A stretch of DNA of 64,000 nt from positions 5,158,501 through 5,222,500 of the forward strand of contig BSWB01000001.1 in assembly GCA_033239125.1 (NCBI GenBank), in the 5' to 3' direction. The notes under the pieces are model-generated. The model was not told the origin of the DNA and did no database searches. It was given only the letters and a program-made list of their open reading frames with translations. Within the stretch, counting starts at the first letter, position 1, and every line of letters begins with the position of its first letter. Positions 24,234 through 34,418 of this stretch are shown here, in pieces. The position numbers and the translations under genes were made by a program. This DNA is from Fagopyrum homotropicum. Lineage: Eukaryota; Streptophyta; Magnoliopsida; Caryophyllales; Polygonaceae.

Positions 24234-24640
24234 CAGCTACAAGCAAATGAGCGGACAGAAGAACATTCCTAATGCAACAAACCCCTAAAGTCGAAGGAAA
24301 TAGAATCGTCAATAGCATGAAATCAAGATCATTTGGGATAAAACAAAAGACTTCGAATCACAATAAGGAAGAACAGCTCAAATTCGAGCTCAATCTACGC
24401 GAGCATTCAGCAAAAAAAAGCTTCGATTAAAACCTAGCAACTCTCTCCTCCGCAAGGACGGCCCCGAGTAGCGGTAATCTGCAAAGCAAGAGGAAAGGCG
24501 GCGCGTAGGAGACAATCACGTCGACAGTGCGTCGCCGGGATGCTGGAGAGAGGACACGACCCAGAACGGATGCGTCGGAGCTGGAGAAGATCAGAACTCA
24601 ACCTGGTTACTTCACAGTTCACACTATCAGCTTACTTGGC
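24234..24640 (-). other. Probable 5' UTR and promoter region of RECG1
   Basis: The sequence directly upstream of the RECG1 start has no other long ORF. The part at 24430-24600 is distinctly GC-richer (CGCGTAGG, CGTCGACAG, GCCCCGAG), which fits a 5' leader or first noncoding exon. No TATA box stands out. Confidence 0.4.
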
Positions 24641-24789
24641 AATAAAATCGTTTCGAATACGGACGGAAAAGTCTCAAAACTCATTTAGAATTTCATTTCT
24701 TATGTTCAATATTTTCTTACTCATATATCATCATGCTCTCGATTATTTCATAAGAATATTTAATTTAAATTGAATCAAAAGACTTCAAT

Positions 24790-25250
24790 TTTGTATCCAA
24801 TTTACTCAGTTAAAATTTTTTAACCTATGTATAAAAAAAAAAAAAGTTAGTGGAAACGTTTACCCACGTTGATAGCATGTTTATAAAGATGTTTTTTGCG
24901 TAATGTCTTAACATGATTAACGAATATCAACGTTGATAGTAGTGATACATTGCTAATTATATTAGTGTACAACGTGGGTAATTATAGGGCACGTTGGATT
25001 GCGGTGTGGTTAATGTTTACCACGTTGAGACCTAGTGTGAATAACGTTTACCCACGTTGAGGTTTGACGTGATTAAATACAATGAACGACATATTACAAC
25101 GACCACTGATCGAAAAAGTTAGTGAAAATTTTTCATGGATGTAAAAAATCTTGCGATCACCGATCGACAATTCACTATCGAAGTTTTTATCATTTTACAC
25201 GGATCATAACTGTAATATAACATACATATGGAGGAATGTTTGGTATATCC
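24790..25250. repeat. Degenerate repeat with AACGTTTACCCACGTTGA units
   Basis: An 18-base word, AACGTTTACCCACGTTGA, is present at 24855-24872 and again at 25043-25060. An inverted partial copy (CAACGTGGGTAA) occurs near 24970. The segment between is AT-rich and probably part of an old mobile element. No gene is seen. Confidence 0.45.
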
Positions 25251-25329
25251 GATTCTACAGACGTAATTTCAATATCTCACGGTAGAAAACCTTCTTATCA
25301 TCCTCGTCAAGCACAATCTCACCCTCCTT

Positions 25330-26520
25330 AGTACTCTTTGAGACCACACAAATACCTCAACAAAAGCCTCAATAGTGATGTCAACCACTTACTCATGCTT
25401 GATAGATTCATATTCAGAAGAGTTAGCTTTATAAGATAAGTCATCATACTCAATCACATAAGCATCCCTCATTGACTCACCTAGGAGGTCTCAGTCAACA
25501 TAGCTAGTTTCTTCCTCTTGTTGGCTGACATACCGTCGTTCATCCTCACTTTGTTGTTCACAACTTTAGCCTCAACTCGCACCTCATAATGTCCGGTAGG
25601 CCGATAGTATCTTTTTTTTGTCATGGTAGCATCGGTAACAACCTTTGTAGCATCCGCTACAAGAGTGATACCCTCCGCGATTTTGGATTTGACTATAGTC
25701 TTTAGATGCCTCTCCCTGGTCCTCGACTTGGAAACCCGACCAATCACGACTCCCTCTTTTCAATCGTTATTTGTTCCACTTGGTCCCGATTGTTTTATAC
25801 CCACTCTTTCCTCAATAACAATATTCTCTTTTCCCTTACTCACAACCTTAGGGTCAGCTTTCTCTCTAACTTCACTACCAGAAGCCTCACTATCCTTATC
25901 CCCATCCTTGTTACCAACTCCTTTAGGTTCTTCCCTAACCTCCTTGGGATAACCTTAGTTCTAATCCCAACTATCCTCATGCTTCATTAAAAGGGCGGTT
26001 TTCGCCCTTATGTCCGAATGAAAGACATCCATTACTGTTATAATAAGACAATAAATCTTGGTATACTAATACGATTAGCCAAGAACCAAGCGAGACGAAC
26101 TCTTCCTGGGCCGAAGGTCCAAGAAGAATAGCGAGCGAGGTTTGTGCAACAAACCCTAGCTGCAAGGTTTGTGCAGCAAAACCACAAAAACGTTTTGTCT
26201 TCTCTCTATTCACTGATTAACTCGTCAAAATCACAACACCTACAATAAGGGAGATCGTTCTCATAGAGAACGATGCAAACAATCTTAACCTCATCACCAA
26301 ACTCCAATGTAATCTCTTTTTAATCTCCTTAGCAAAGTTAACCTCAACCAACACTCTAGCATAAGATCCTCTCTCTCTTTTTTTGTTACATGTGATAGGA
26401 TCCATAAAAAGAGGGTGTGTATCATAGAAGCTACTCTACCTAGGATCTCATCAATCCAAAATCATTTATGAACAAGTATCCCGGGTAATACCCAATATAT
26501 TGTCCAAGAAAACAACTCTC
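25330..26520 (-). pseudogene. Remnant of a LINE ORF1 (DUF4283/zinc-knuckle type)
   Basis: On the minus strand, pieces in different frames match the plant non-LTR retrotransposon ORF1: FMDPITCNKKR and SYARVLVEVNF (about 26400-26330), then in a shifted frame GDEVKIVCIVLYENDLPYC (about 26300-26240), then SFGHKGENRPF (about 26010). A lysine/acid-rich tail follows (25950-25480). Stops and frameshifts separate the pieces, and about 190 bases of unrelated sequence (26030-26220) interrupt the zinc-knuckle region. No reverse transcriptase is present downstream, so it is a fragment. Confidence 0.55.
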
Positions 26521-26978
26521 CAAATATGATTGTGCTTTAACTTAAAAAAATTTAAAGTATAATTTGTTAATTTATTGATTGTGCTTTAACTTATAACTTT
26601 TTATGTCAATCATTCATTCGTTAACATTTGATTTGTAAATATAGTTGTTAAAGCAGAAGTGACGAGTTAAAATATTTGCAATCGTAATCACCTCAACAAA
26701 TTGGAGATGTATTTATCATAACACATTATGTATAGGGCGTCTATAAAATGTTTGTGTAAACTGTAAATTGAACTTATAGATATAGGGTTGCAAGGAAAAG
26801 TGATATTGAATGCGTGGGTTATCCAAACTAAGCAAATATTAAAATATTAGGAAGTGACTAGATTGAGTATATTTATTTTATTCATTCAAGTCTTTTATTT
26901 TATGCATATGGTTGTAGTTTTTTTTAAAAAAAATAAATAACATTTAATTTTTTGACATGATGGACGAGACAAGAGTTA

Positions 26979-27915
26979 GCCTTTGTTTGACAACTAGTAG
27001 ACACTAGTGTTTGCTAGTGTTTATGCGTTATATTTAACTAGTGTTTGATGATGAAGAAAACACTAATGATTAGTGTTGTGGATTCGGTTTTTGAAACCCT
27101 CAACCCAACAAGGGTTTCACCCGAAACACTAGTGTTTAGGGGTGGAAATGGCCTTGTTGTCCTTCACTTATATTATTATTTACGCTTATTTAGCAAGTAT
27201 TTAAACCCTCTCTCACCTCATTTTCATTTTAACCTTTCTCCATCGAAGATAAAACAACTTGCTCTTAGACGATGAAGACCAACCAAAGAGAAGATAGAGC
27301 AGCCTGCTCGTGGACGGAAAAGAAAGACGAAAAAGAAAGGAATAATATACAGCACGAATATACAACCATCTCAAGGATACGGTGGGATGATTAACTAAAA
27401 ACCCGGATCTTCGGGGTTTAGGGCAAATCACCGGAGCTTTGAGATCGGAGAAAGAAGTGTGGATGATTGAGGCATATCCTCTAACCTACTCACAACCAAC
27501 CATGGCATTCTTTTGAATATCTCAATGGTTCATTTTCTTTGTTTTGACTCAAAATTGAAGCAATCTTAGAGATCAAAGTACTAAGTCAGTTCTAGCAGCA
27601 TAATTGCACATCTAAGAGTTGAATAAGATGATAGATTAGAGATTAAAAGGATCATGGTTTCCTCAGAGGTAGAGAGAGTATGTTGGTGCAGATCGTGAAA
27701 TGGATATATGGAAAATGGATATTATATTATATATTAAATGGAAAGGGGGGAATCAACTAAAAAATAACCACGTGATATGCACGTGTTTCGGCCGAAAAAT
27801 TAGTATCTCTGTCAAACGCTCGTTAGTGTTTAAGAACACTAAACACTAGTGTTTTTCGAAAATCATGCCAAAAAACACAACCTTAGTGTTTTGTGTTGCA
27901 TGTCAAACACAAACC
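26979..27915. mobile_element. TTA-flanked nonautonomous element (937 bp), PIF/Harbinger-like
   Basis: Left end GCCTTTGTTTGACA, and right end reverse-complemented GGTTTGTGTTTGACA. A TTA flanks both sides (26976-26978 and 27916-27918), the target preference of PIF/Harbinger elements. Subterminal ACACTAGTGTTT palindromic words are repeated near both ends (27000-27150 and 27820-27900). No transposase is recognised inside. The short ORF at 27045-27275 looks incidental. Confidence 0.65.
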
Positions 27916-28261
27916 TTAGTGAATGAGCCGTCAACAACTCATGTGTATGCACGTGGGCGTACTTGTTAGAAATATTTATTAGTAGCATCGATTTTTGTTA
28001 TTGTCAACCTAGAATCGGGACCCATTATGAGGTTATAACTCGTAATATTCCGAGTTTACAAATCTCGATGTTACATCACCACTCTCCCTTGGCTTGATGT
28101 TCTCATTTGCCCGTGATTATTTTCTAATTTTGCGTATTAGAATGTGCTTTTTATATCTTTATTCAATTTTCATGTCACCCGATTAGTCTTTTATGAAGGT
28201 TGATCCATCTGCCGATTTATTATAACTTTTGACATATTTAACGACATGCCCTCTTTAAAGG

Positions 28262-28480
28262 TGAGCAGAATCCAAAACCGAACCAAACCGCAATAATTTG
28301 AGGCGAACCTAAAACCAATTTTTTCTGAAAACCTTGGACAAAAAACCAAACCTATAAAAATAACTTTTGTTTTGGTTTAAACCTAAAACCAAAAATTAGA
28401 AATAATAGAACCGAAAACCGAATCTATTAGGGTCGGTTTCATTTCGGTTTAGGTTTTGGACCTAAACAGACTTGAAAAGT
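28262..28480. repeat. Left part of an AACCGA-rich degenerate MITE
   Basis: AGGTGAGCAGAATCC followed by many AACCGAA/TTCGGTTT words. Together with 33355-33530, which ends in the inverted CAGCCCTAG, it appears to be an older element into which the PIF element inserted. Similar sequence occurs at 5605-5720. Confidence 0.5.
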
Positions 28481-29279
28481 AAAAACTACAAATATTTAAA
28501 TAACTTATAAAAAAAACTACAATGTAAGTACAAATAATCAAATATAGTCACTCTCATTTATCCCGATAAAAATAACAAATATGAAATATCAATATCAAAA
28601 TCTATCTCGATAAAAATAACAATATAAGAGCACCTTTATCGGGGGTCTTAGGGGGGGGGTTCTTGTAATATTTGTTAAAATTGGGCTCAAGAACATAATT
28701 AACCGGGTCTTCACAAGACCCGGGTCTTGGCTTCAAAGGGGGGGGACACGTGTCTCCCCCCATTGGCCGATTAAAAGCGGCCATTAATTTTTATAAAAAA
28801 AACTGTAGCTTGCGCCACTTGTCGCGCTGTAATTGGCGCGAGACATGCACCGACACGTGGCGCGTTATCATTGAGCATGGTTAATTGAGTTTTAATTTAT
28901 TAAAAATCCATTTTCCGGCTTAAATATTTTTTTATAAAAAATTATACCAAAATTCATAATTTTTTTTATCTATCCATAGACACCCATTTTGAATATATTT
29001 GGAATAGTTTAAAAAAAGTTTTTTTTATGGTAAAGTTTGTAGGCATAAAAATATCAAAATACAAAATATATTAATAAATTTCGTTTTAAGGTATAAAAAT
29101 TCTAAATAATAAAAATTTATTCCTTATTTTTTCATATATGTGTTGGGTAATTTTTAATTGCAATTTTTTATCTCTTCGTTTCTTATTGTATTATTCATAG
29201 AGATAAATAATAGATTAGCCTAAATTTCATTCTAAGGTATACAAATATAATAAATAATAAAATTAACCCATATTCTTGT

Positions 29280-29289
29280 CTATATATAG
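29280..29289 (+). promoter_or_regulatory. TATA box of PIF ORF1
   Basis: CTATATATAG lies about 65 bases upstream of the ORF1 start at 29347. The same motif is kept in the deletion derivative (near 38273-38283, inverted), together with the downstream leader. Confidence 0.55.
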
Positions 29290-29346
29290 TGAAGGTGTTG
29301 GATCATTTTGAAACACCAAAACACATCTCTTCTTTCTACATCCATC

Positions 29347-30637
29347 ATGGATAATCATCTAAATTCTCAAAACTTTAGTGAAATGTTTGGTTTTAATGAT
29401 TTAACCCTAGATTCTGACTATAATTATTATAGTCAAATACTCACTCAACCTTCCGAAATCCCTGCATACAGCACCCAACACCAGGGTAGTTTAGCTCCCT
29501 CTTCTAGTGGTGGTAATGGTGGTGGTGGTGGTGGTAATGGTGGTGGTGGTGCTGGTGGTGGTGGTGTTGGTGGTGGTTATGGTGGTGGTGGTGCTTATGG
29601 TGGTGGTGGTGGTTATGGTGCTAGTAGTGGTGCTTATGGTGGTGGTGGTGGTTATGGTGCTAGTAGTGGTGGTGGTTATGGCGGAGGTGGTCGTGGTGGT
29701 GGTTATGGTGGAGGTTATGGTGCTAATAGTCGTGGTGGTGGTGGTTTTGAAGCTCCTATTAGTGGTGGTGGTGATCGTGGTGGTCGTGGTGGTGGTGGTC
29801 GTGGTGGTCGTCGTGGTGGTCGTCATGGAGGTGGTGGTGATATTGGACCCACGAAGATGATTTGCTTCTCATCTCCGGTTTTATAAAAGTGAGTACTAAT
29901 TCGATTGATGGCAGTGGCCAAACTTCATAGGCATTTTGGAGTCGAATTACTAACAACTACATGCAGTGGAGGAAGCCTCACCAAGTTCCTCGAGACAAAA
30001 ATTAAATGAAGCGTAGATGGCAAAAGCTGAACAACACGGTTGAAAAGTTTGTTGATTGCCATGAAAAAGCTCTCAAATTAAAAGCTAGCGGCGAAGGAGA
30101 TCAAGATGTAATGAATAAAGCACATGAAATTTATAGAGCTACATATGGGTGTAGTTTTGTAAATGAGCATGCATGGTATGTCCTTCGTAATGAAGAAAAA
30201 TGAAGAGTTGATCATTTGAAAAAGATCAACCAAGAGAAGGAGGAAAGTGTTTCAAGTGGCAAAAGATCAAGGGCTTCAACTGAAGATGCCGTGGGTTCTA
30301 ACCCAACTCTTGAAACTCCAACAAGCATGCATGATCATCAACATTTTGATCGTCCTGAAGGTATCAAAAGCGCAAGAGAAAGGGGAAACAGAAGGCATCA
30401 ACAACGAGTAATGAACACGTTGAAGTGATGACGGAGAGAAAGGAAGAAGCATCACAACGTATGAGCGAGATACTAGAGTTTAATAAATCGAAGGCGGCAC
30501 AAAAGATAGAGATGCAAAAAGAATACGCGAGAGTTAAGAAGATGGAACTATTGGTGAGCTTGATGGCAGATAAGGAATTGACTCCTACAGGTATTGAATT
30601 GAAGGAAAGTTTGATAAAGGAACTCAAAATGAATTGA
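29347..30637 (+). pseudogene. PIF/Harbinger ORF1 (Myb/SANT plus NAM-associated C-terminal domain), broken
   Basis: ORF1 of these elements encodes a DNA-binding partner of the transposase. It starts MDNHLNSQNFSEMFGFNDL and is then dominated by a glycine-rich run (29506-29840). After a frame change near 29850, a SANT-like stretch appears: WTHEDDLLLISGFIKVSTN, then AFWSRITNNYMQ and RRWQKLNNTVEKF. Two in-frame stops interrupt it (near 29927 and 30004). The distal part carries a Lys-rich linker, a second frame change near 30365, and the conserved helical C-terminus (TERKEEASQRMSEI, LLVSLMADKELTPTG). At least two frameshifts and two or three stops make it nonfunctional. The domain pair is known from plant PIF ORF1 and related NAM-associated proteins. 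Confidence 0.75.
29506..29840 (+). repeat. GGT-rich trinucleotide repeat in PIF ORF1
   Basis: About 110 codons of mostly GGT, with interspersed TAT, GCT and CGT. In the ORF1 frame it gives Gly-rich GGGYGG-type sequence. The other frames give artificial poly-Val or (antisense) poly-Thr ORFs. Probably expanded by slippage. Confidence 0.85.
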
Positions 30638-30821
30638 AGAAATTGCAATCATCGGAAGTTGTATCAATGTATTTTCTAATGATGTTAATGCTCTTATTTT
30701 GTGTTTTATGTTGTTGTATCCTAATGTTTAGTGCTATATTACGTAAGATGTTTTTGTAATCAGTTCTCTTGATGTAAGATTTTGTTGTTGCAATCAATGT
30801 ATTTTCTACTTTGTGTCAGAA

Positions 30822-31420
30822 GTGTGTTGTCATTTCATGTCACGTCTTGACAGGGCATGGGTTTAAAGAAGGAAATGGATAAAGATAATGATGGGTCCGA
30901 CAATGCATGTGAAGGTGACAGACATTGGGCAAAGATAAAGATAAGGTGACAGAGATTGGGCAAAGTTAATGCATGTGAAGCTACAGAGTGTTGTCATTTC
31001 ATGTCACGTCTTGACAGGACATGTGTTTAAAGAAGGGAATGGGTAAAGATAATGATGGTTCCGACAATGCATGTGAAAGTGACAGAGATTGGGCAAAGAT
31101 AAAGATAAGGTGGCAGACATTGGGCAAAGTTAATGCATGTGAAGCTACAGAGTGTTGTCATTTCATGTCACGTCTTGACAGGGCATGAGTTTAAATAAGG
31201 GAATGGGTAAAGATAATGATGGTTCCGACATTGCATGTGAAGGTGACAAAGATTGGGCAAAGATAAAGATAAGGTGACAGAGATTGGACAAAGTTAATGC
31301 ATGTGAAGCTATTGAGTGTTGTCATTTCATGTCACGTCTTGACAAGACGTGTGTTTAAAGAAGGGAATGTTCAAAGATAATGGTGGGTCCGACAATGCAT
31401 GTGAAGGTGGCAGAGAAAAG
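30822..31420. repeat. Four tandem copies of a ~164-bp unit between the two PIF genes
   Basis: Each unit begins TGTTGTCATTTCATGTCACG (near 30825, 30989, 31153 and 31317). It continues through TCTTGACAGG, GATAATGATGGTTCCGAC, ATGCATGTGAAGGTGACAG and GGGCAAAGATAAAGATAAGG. The last copy is incomplete. The position, just upstream of the transposase promoter, could be regulatory or a replication-slippage product. Confidence 0.85.
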
Positions 31421-31477
31421 TTGTAGATATATTTAAATATACAACGGTCATATACAACGGTCATCTAAATAGATTGA

Positions 31478-31485
31478 TATATAAA
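31478..31485 (+). promoter_or_regulatory. TATA box of the PIF transposase
   Basis: TATATAAA lies 66 bases upstream of the transposase start at 31551. Just before it, ATACAACGGTCAT occurs twice in tandem (about 31438-31464); its AACGG core resembles a Myb-type site. The assignment is by position and sequence. Confidence 0.5.
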
Positions 31486-31550
31486 TGTGATATGAGTATA
31501 GAGATCTCATTCAACTCCATCATCATCTATTTCAAACAAATAGTTACACA

Positions 31551-32875
31551 ATGTCTAACACTGATTCTGATCTATCAATCCCCAACCCATTCCTTAGTAG
31601 CAGTAGCTCTGATACAAATAATGAGCTCTTCGTTACTTTCAATGAGTGGCAACTTGCATGCCAAAGACTTGATGAGGCGCGGGCAGAAAGCTCTAGAAGA
31701 AGAAGACGTCGTCGAACACACATTGAAAGAGGAAGGGAGCAAGGGGAAGCACAATTACGCAGAGATTATTTCTCTGAGGTCTCGACGTACACAGATGCAA
31801 TCTTCCGACGTCGGTTCAGAATGCGCAAACATGTTTTCATGCGCATTGTTGAAAGCCTCGAGAATGGAGTGGGATACTTTCAACAAAGGCCAGATGCGAT
31901 TGGTAGACTTGGTATATCTGCATTACAAAAATGCACCAGTGCGATACGGATGTTGGCGTATGGAACTGCTGTAGACGCTAGTGACGAATATCTCCGTCTT
32001 GCTGAGGGCACTGCTAGGAAGAGCTTAGAATATTTTGTTGATGGAGTCATATCCATCTTTGGTGATGAATATCTTCGTCAACCTACAGTGGAAGACTTGC
32101 AGCGTCTACTTGTGAAGGGGGAGGCTCGTGGTTTTCTAGGGATGTTGGGTAGCATCGATTGCATATTTGCATGCATTGGGCTTGGAAAAATTGTCCAAAT
32201 GCATGGAAATGTCAATATGCACGTGGAGATCATGGATATCCAACGATTGTACTAAAGGTTGTGGCATCTTATGACATATGGTTTTGGCATGCATTTTTTG
32301 GTGTCTCAAGTACGTGTAACGATATTAACGTGCTTGATCGTTCTCCTATTTTTGATGACGTTTTACATGGCAGGGCACCATATATCAATTTCATGGTTAA
32401 TGGTCATCAATACAACAAGGGATATTATCTTACCGATGGTATTTACCCACCTTGGGCCACATTTGTGCAATCTGCTCGACACCCGCAAAGCCCTAAAGCT
32501 AAACTATTTGCTCAAGTTCAAGAGGGAGCTCGCAAAGATGTAGAAAGGGCGTTTGGAGTCTTACAATCTCGATTTGCAATCATTCGAAACCCAGCACTTT
32601 CATGGGATTTGATTAAGATTGGGAAAATTATGCGAGCATGCATTATCTTGCATAATATGATTGTAGAAGATGAACGAGAAGAATATGAAGGTGAGCTCCC
32701 GGAGTATGATCAAGAAGGAGTTGCAGGCTCGGTAAATCCTTCGGATTACACGACAACAAGACCGATTAATATGCGCGACTACCTCCAAAACACAATTCAA
32801 GTGCGAGAGAGAACTACACATCAACAACTTCAGAATGATTTAATGGAGAATATTTGGCAAAAATTTGAAAATTAG
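31551..32875 (+). pseudogene. PIF/Harbinger DDE transposase, disrupted by an 8-bp insertion
   Basis: Transposase of the plant PIF/Harbinger superfamily, related to the domesticated ALP1/HARBI1 proteins. The start is MSNTDSDLSIPNPFL. An Arg-rich segment and the N-terminal helices (RRRFRMRKHVFMRIV) precede the first catalytic Asp in LGSIDC (codon about 205). Directly after it, eight extra bases (32163-32170) shift the frame. The rest continues in another frame: HWAWKNCPNAW, then DINVLDRSPIF, the second Asp in YYLTDGIYPPW, and the Glu in ARKDVERAFGVLQ, ending NIWQKFEN at 32875. Apart from that single lesion the gene looks undamaged, with no other stop, so inactivation may be recent. Confidence 0.88.
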
Positions 32876-33354
32876 GTTATCGACTCAAAATTGTATTATT
32901 TTAATGTTGTTTGCTTCATGTTTTTTTTATGTTAACTTCAATGTTGTTTGTATCATGATTTAAGTTTTATGTATTTTATGGTGTGATGTTTTTTATGCTA
33001 ATTTTAATGAAATTAAGTATTTCTCATAATTAAATATTATTTTAAATATAATTGAATAATTTTAAGTTAACAAAAAATAATTAAATGATTATTTAATGTT
33101 ATAATAAGAAAAAGTTTGGTTTAAGATATAGTTTAAACAATTGTAATATTAAAAAGTTAGTAGGGCTATATTTGTAAAATGTTATGAGAAAATAAATGGG
33201 TGGGTGAGAAAAACGAGGTAAGACCCCTGATGAAGACCCATTCATAAACTGAAAAAAAAAAGTAAGTTATTAGATTTTATTGAAGAAAAATTACAAAAAT
33301 GGCCCAAGATTCCGCTTTGAAGATTCATTGATAAAGATGACCTAAACCAATCTT

Positions 33355-33530
33355 TTTTTAAAATAAAAATTGATTTTTTATTTTAGACCATCGGTTTTAC
33401 ATTTATTACCCAAAAATCGAACCGAACCTATTTTCTAAAATATGCAGATCTAAAATCAAGCTTAATTCAGTCTAAACCGAAATCACTCAATTCAGTTAGA
33501 TAAAACCGAATCTAACATAATCAGCCCTAG
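33355..33530. repeat. Right part of the AACCGA-rich degenerate MITE
   Basis: TCGAACCGAACC, AAACCGAAATCACTC and a terminal CAGCCCTAG that is inverted relative to the left part at 28262. Before the PIF insertion the two parts probably formed one element of about 400 bp. Confidence 0.45.
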
Positions 33531-33659
33531 TCGTCTCGTGTCTAGTCCCTTCATTTCATTAACAAGAAAATTAAGAAATTTGTGGGATTATTTGTGAATC
33601 TAAAAATATAATTGTGGCAGGGAACATCGTTTACACCAAAGTTAGCGATAATATGTAAT

Positions 33660-34418
33660 TTGCAATAGTTTGTCTCTCGTCCTCATTCTCCCTCCCAACG
33701 TGAAGTTACAGTCACTGAAACATCGGTTTGGGGTTCAACTTGGAGCTCGAGTCGATTGCATCTATGGAGATTGAGCTTTAAATCCTCAACCTGTCCAAGT
33801 CAATAATGGTGGTGAGGTGAAGCCTTGAAGATTTTTTCACACTCCCGCAAGGTATGAAATATGATCATTTGGTTAGGGTTTTCATTTCAAATTTCATTTA
33901 GGGTTTCTGGCTGCAAATCGAAGAAGCTTATTAATCTTGTCCGGGGGTACTATCTGCTGCTGTAGATACGAAATATGGTTTGAGAATTAAGTAGGGTTGT
34001 GTGTATCTTCTTGAATGGCTGTAGGTTTGTGTTTGGACTGTAAATCGATTGTGATTGTTAAGTTCCCTGTTAGATCAAGCGATTGTAGCATTGTCATTGT
34101 GGGTTAATTCTGGATTGAAGTATGGTGTTATGGAAATGATGATTTGAATTAAAAAAGAGAGGCGATTTTCGTTTTCCATTTTTCATGTTAACTGAACGGG
34201 CTATGGATGTAACTTAGAACGGGTTGGTTGTTTGTTAATTGAGATGCTGTAAATGTTAGGACAAGGGTGGGTAAGTGAGAAGTGTTGACAATAAGAGCTG
34301 GTTAAAACCAATTTACTATTGTTTCAATGTCTTTTAAGTCAATTAAGGCAACATAATGATTTCAACTTACACCAATGAATCGTTAACAATGGTTTCTTTC
34401 GCAGCAAATCATTCACAG
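33660..34418 (+). other. 5' leader of the ARM-like gene: noncoding exon and leader intron
   Basis: A probable 5' UTR exon ends at a GCAAG/GTATGAAA donor near 33851. An AG at about 34404 (TTTCTTTCGCAG) or directly before the start codon (CATTCACAG) closes a leader intron of about 550 bases. Part of this intron is duplicated at 43286-43465. The boundaries are inferred without transcript data. Confidence 0.5.

Larger units (their letters stand above)
28628..33342 (+). mobile_element. Full-length PIF/Harbinger transposon (4,715 bp)
   Basis: Bounded by TAA on both sides (28625-28627 and 33343-33345). Left terminus GAGCACCTTTATCGGGGGTC; right terminus reverse-complemented GGTCATCTTTATCAATGAAT. The shared TCTTTATC/CCTTTATC core is typical of plant PIF elements. 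Inside are the two expected genes in the same direction: a Myb/SANT-type ORF1 (29347-30637) and a DDE transposase (31551-32875), both damaged, with a 164-bp tandem repeat between them. Terminal 300-700 bp at both ends are shared with the deletion derivative at 37830-38915. It sits inside an older AACCGA-rich repeat. Confidence 0.9.

Noticed and set aside
25623..25990. Plus-strand Ser/Leu-rich ORFs near 25.6-26.0 kb
   Set aside because: They are antisense to the lysine/acid-rich tail of the LINE ORF1 remnant on the minus strand.
29491..29860. Long poly-Val (plus strand) and poly-Thr (minus strand) ORFs
   Set aside because: They are the other frames of the GGT trinucleotide run in PIF ORF1 and have no independent support.
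34356..34418. Upstream ATG extending the ARM-like protein by 21 residues
   Set aside because: The extension contains a pyrimidine tract and AG typical of an intron end, and the family N-terminus starts at the ATG at 34419.
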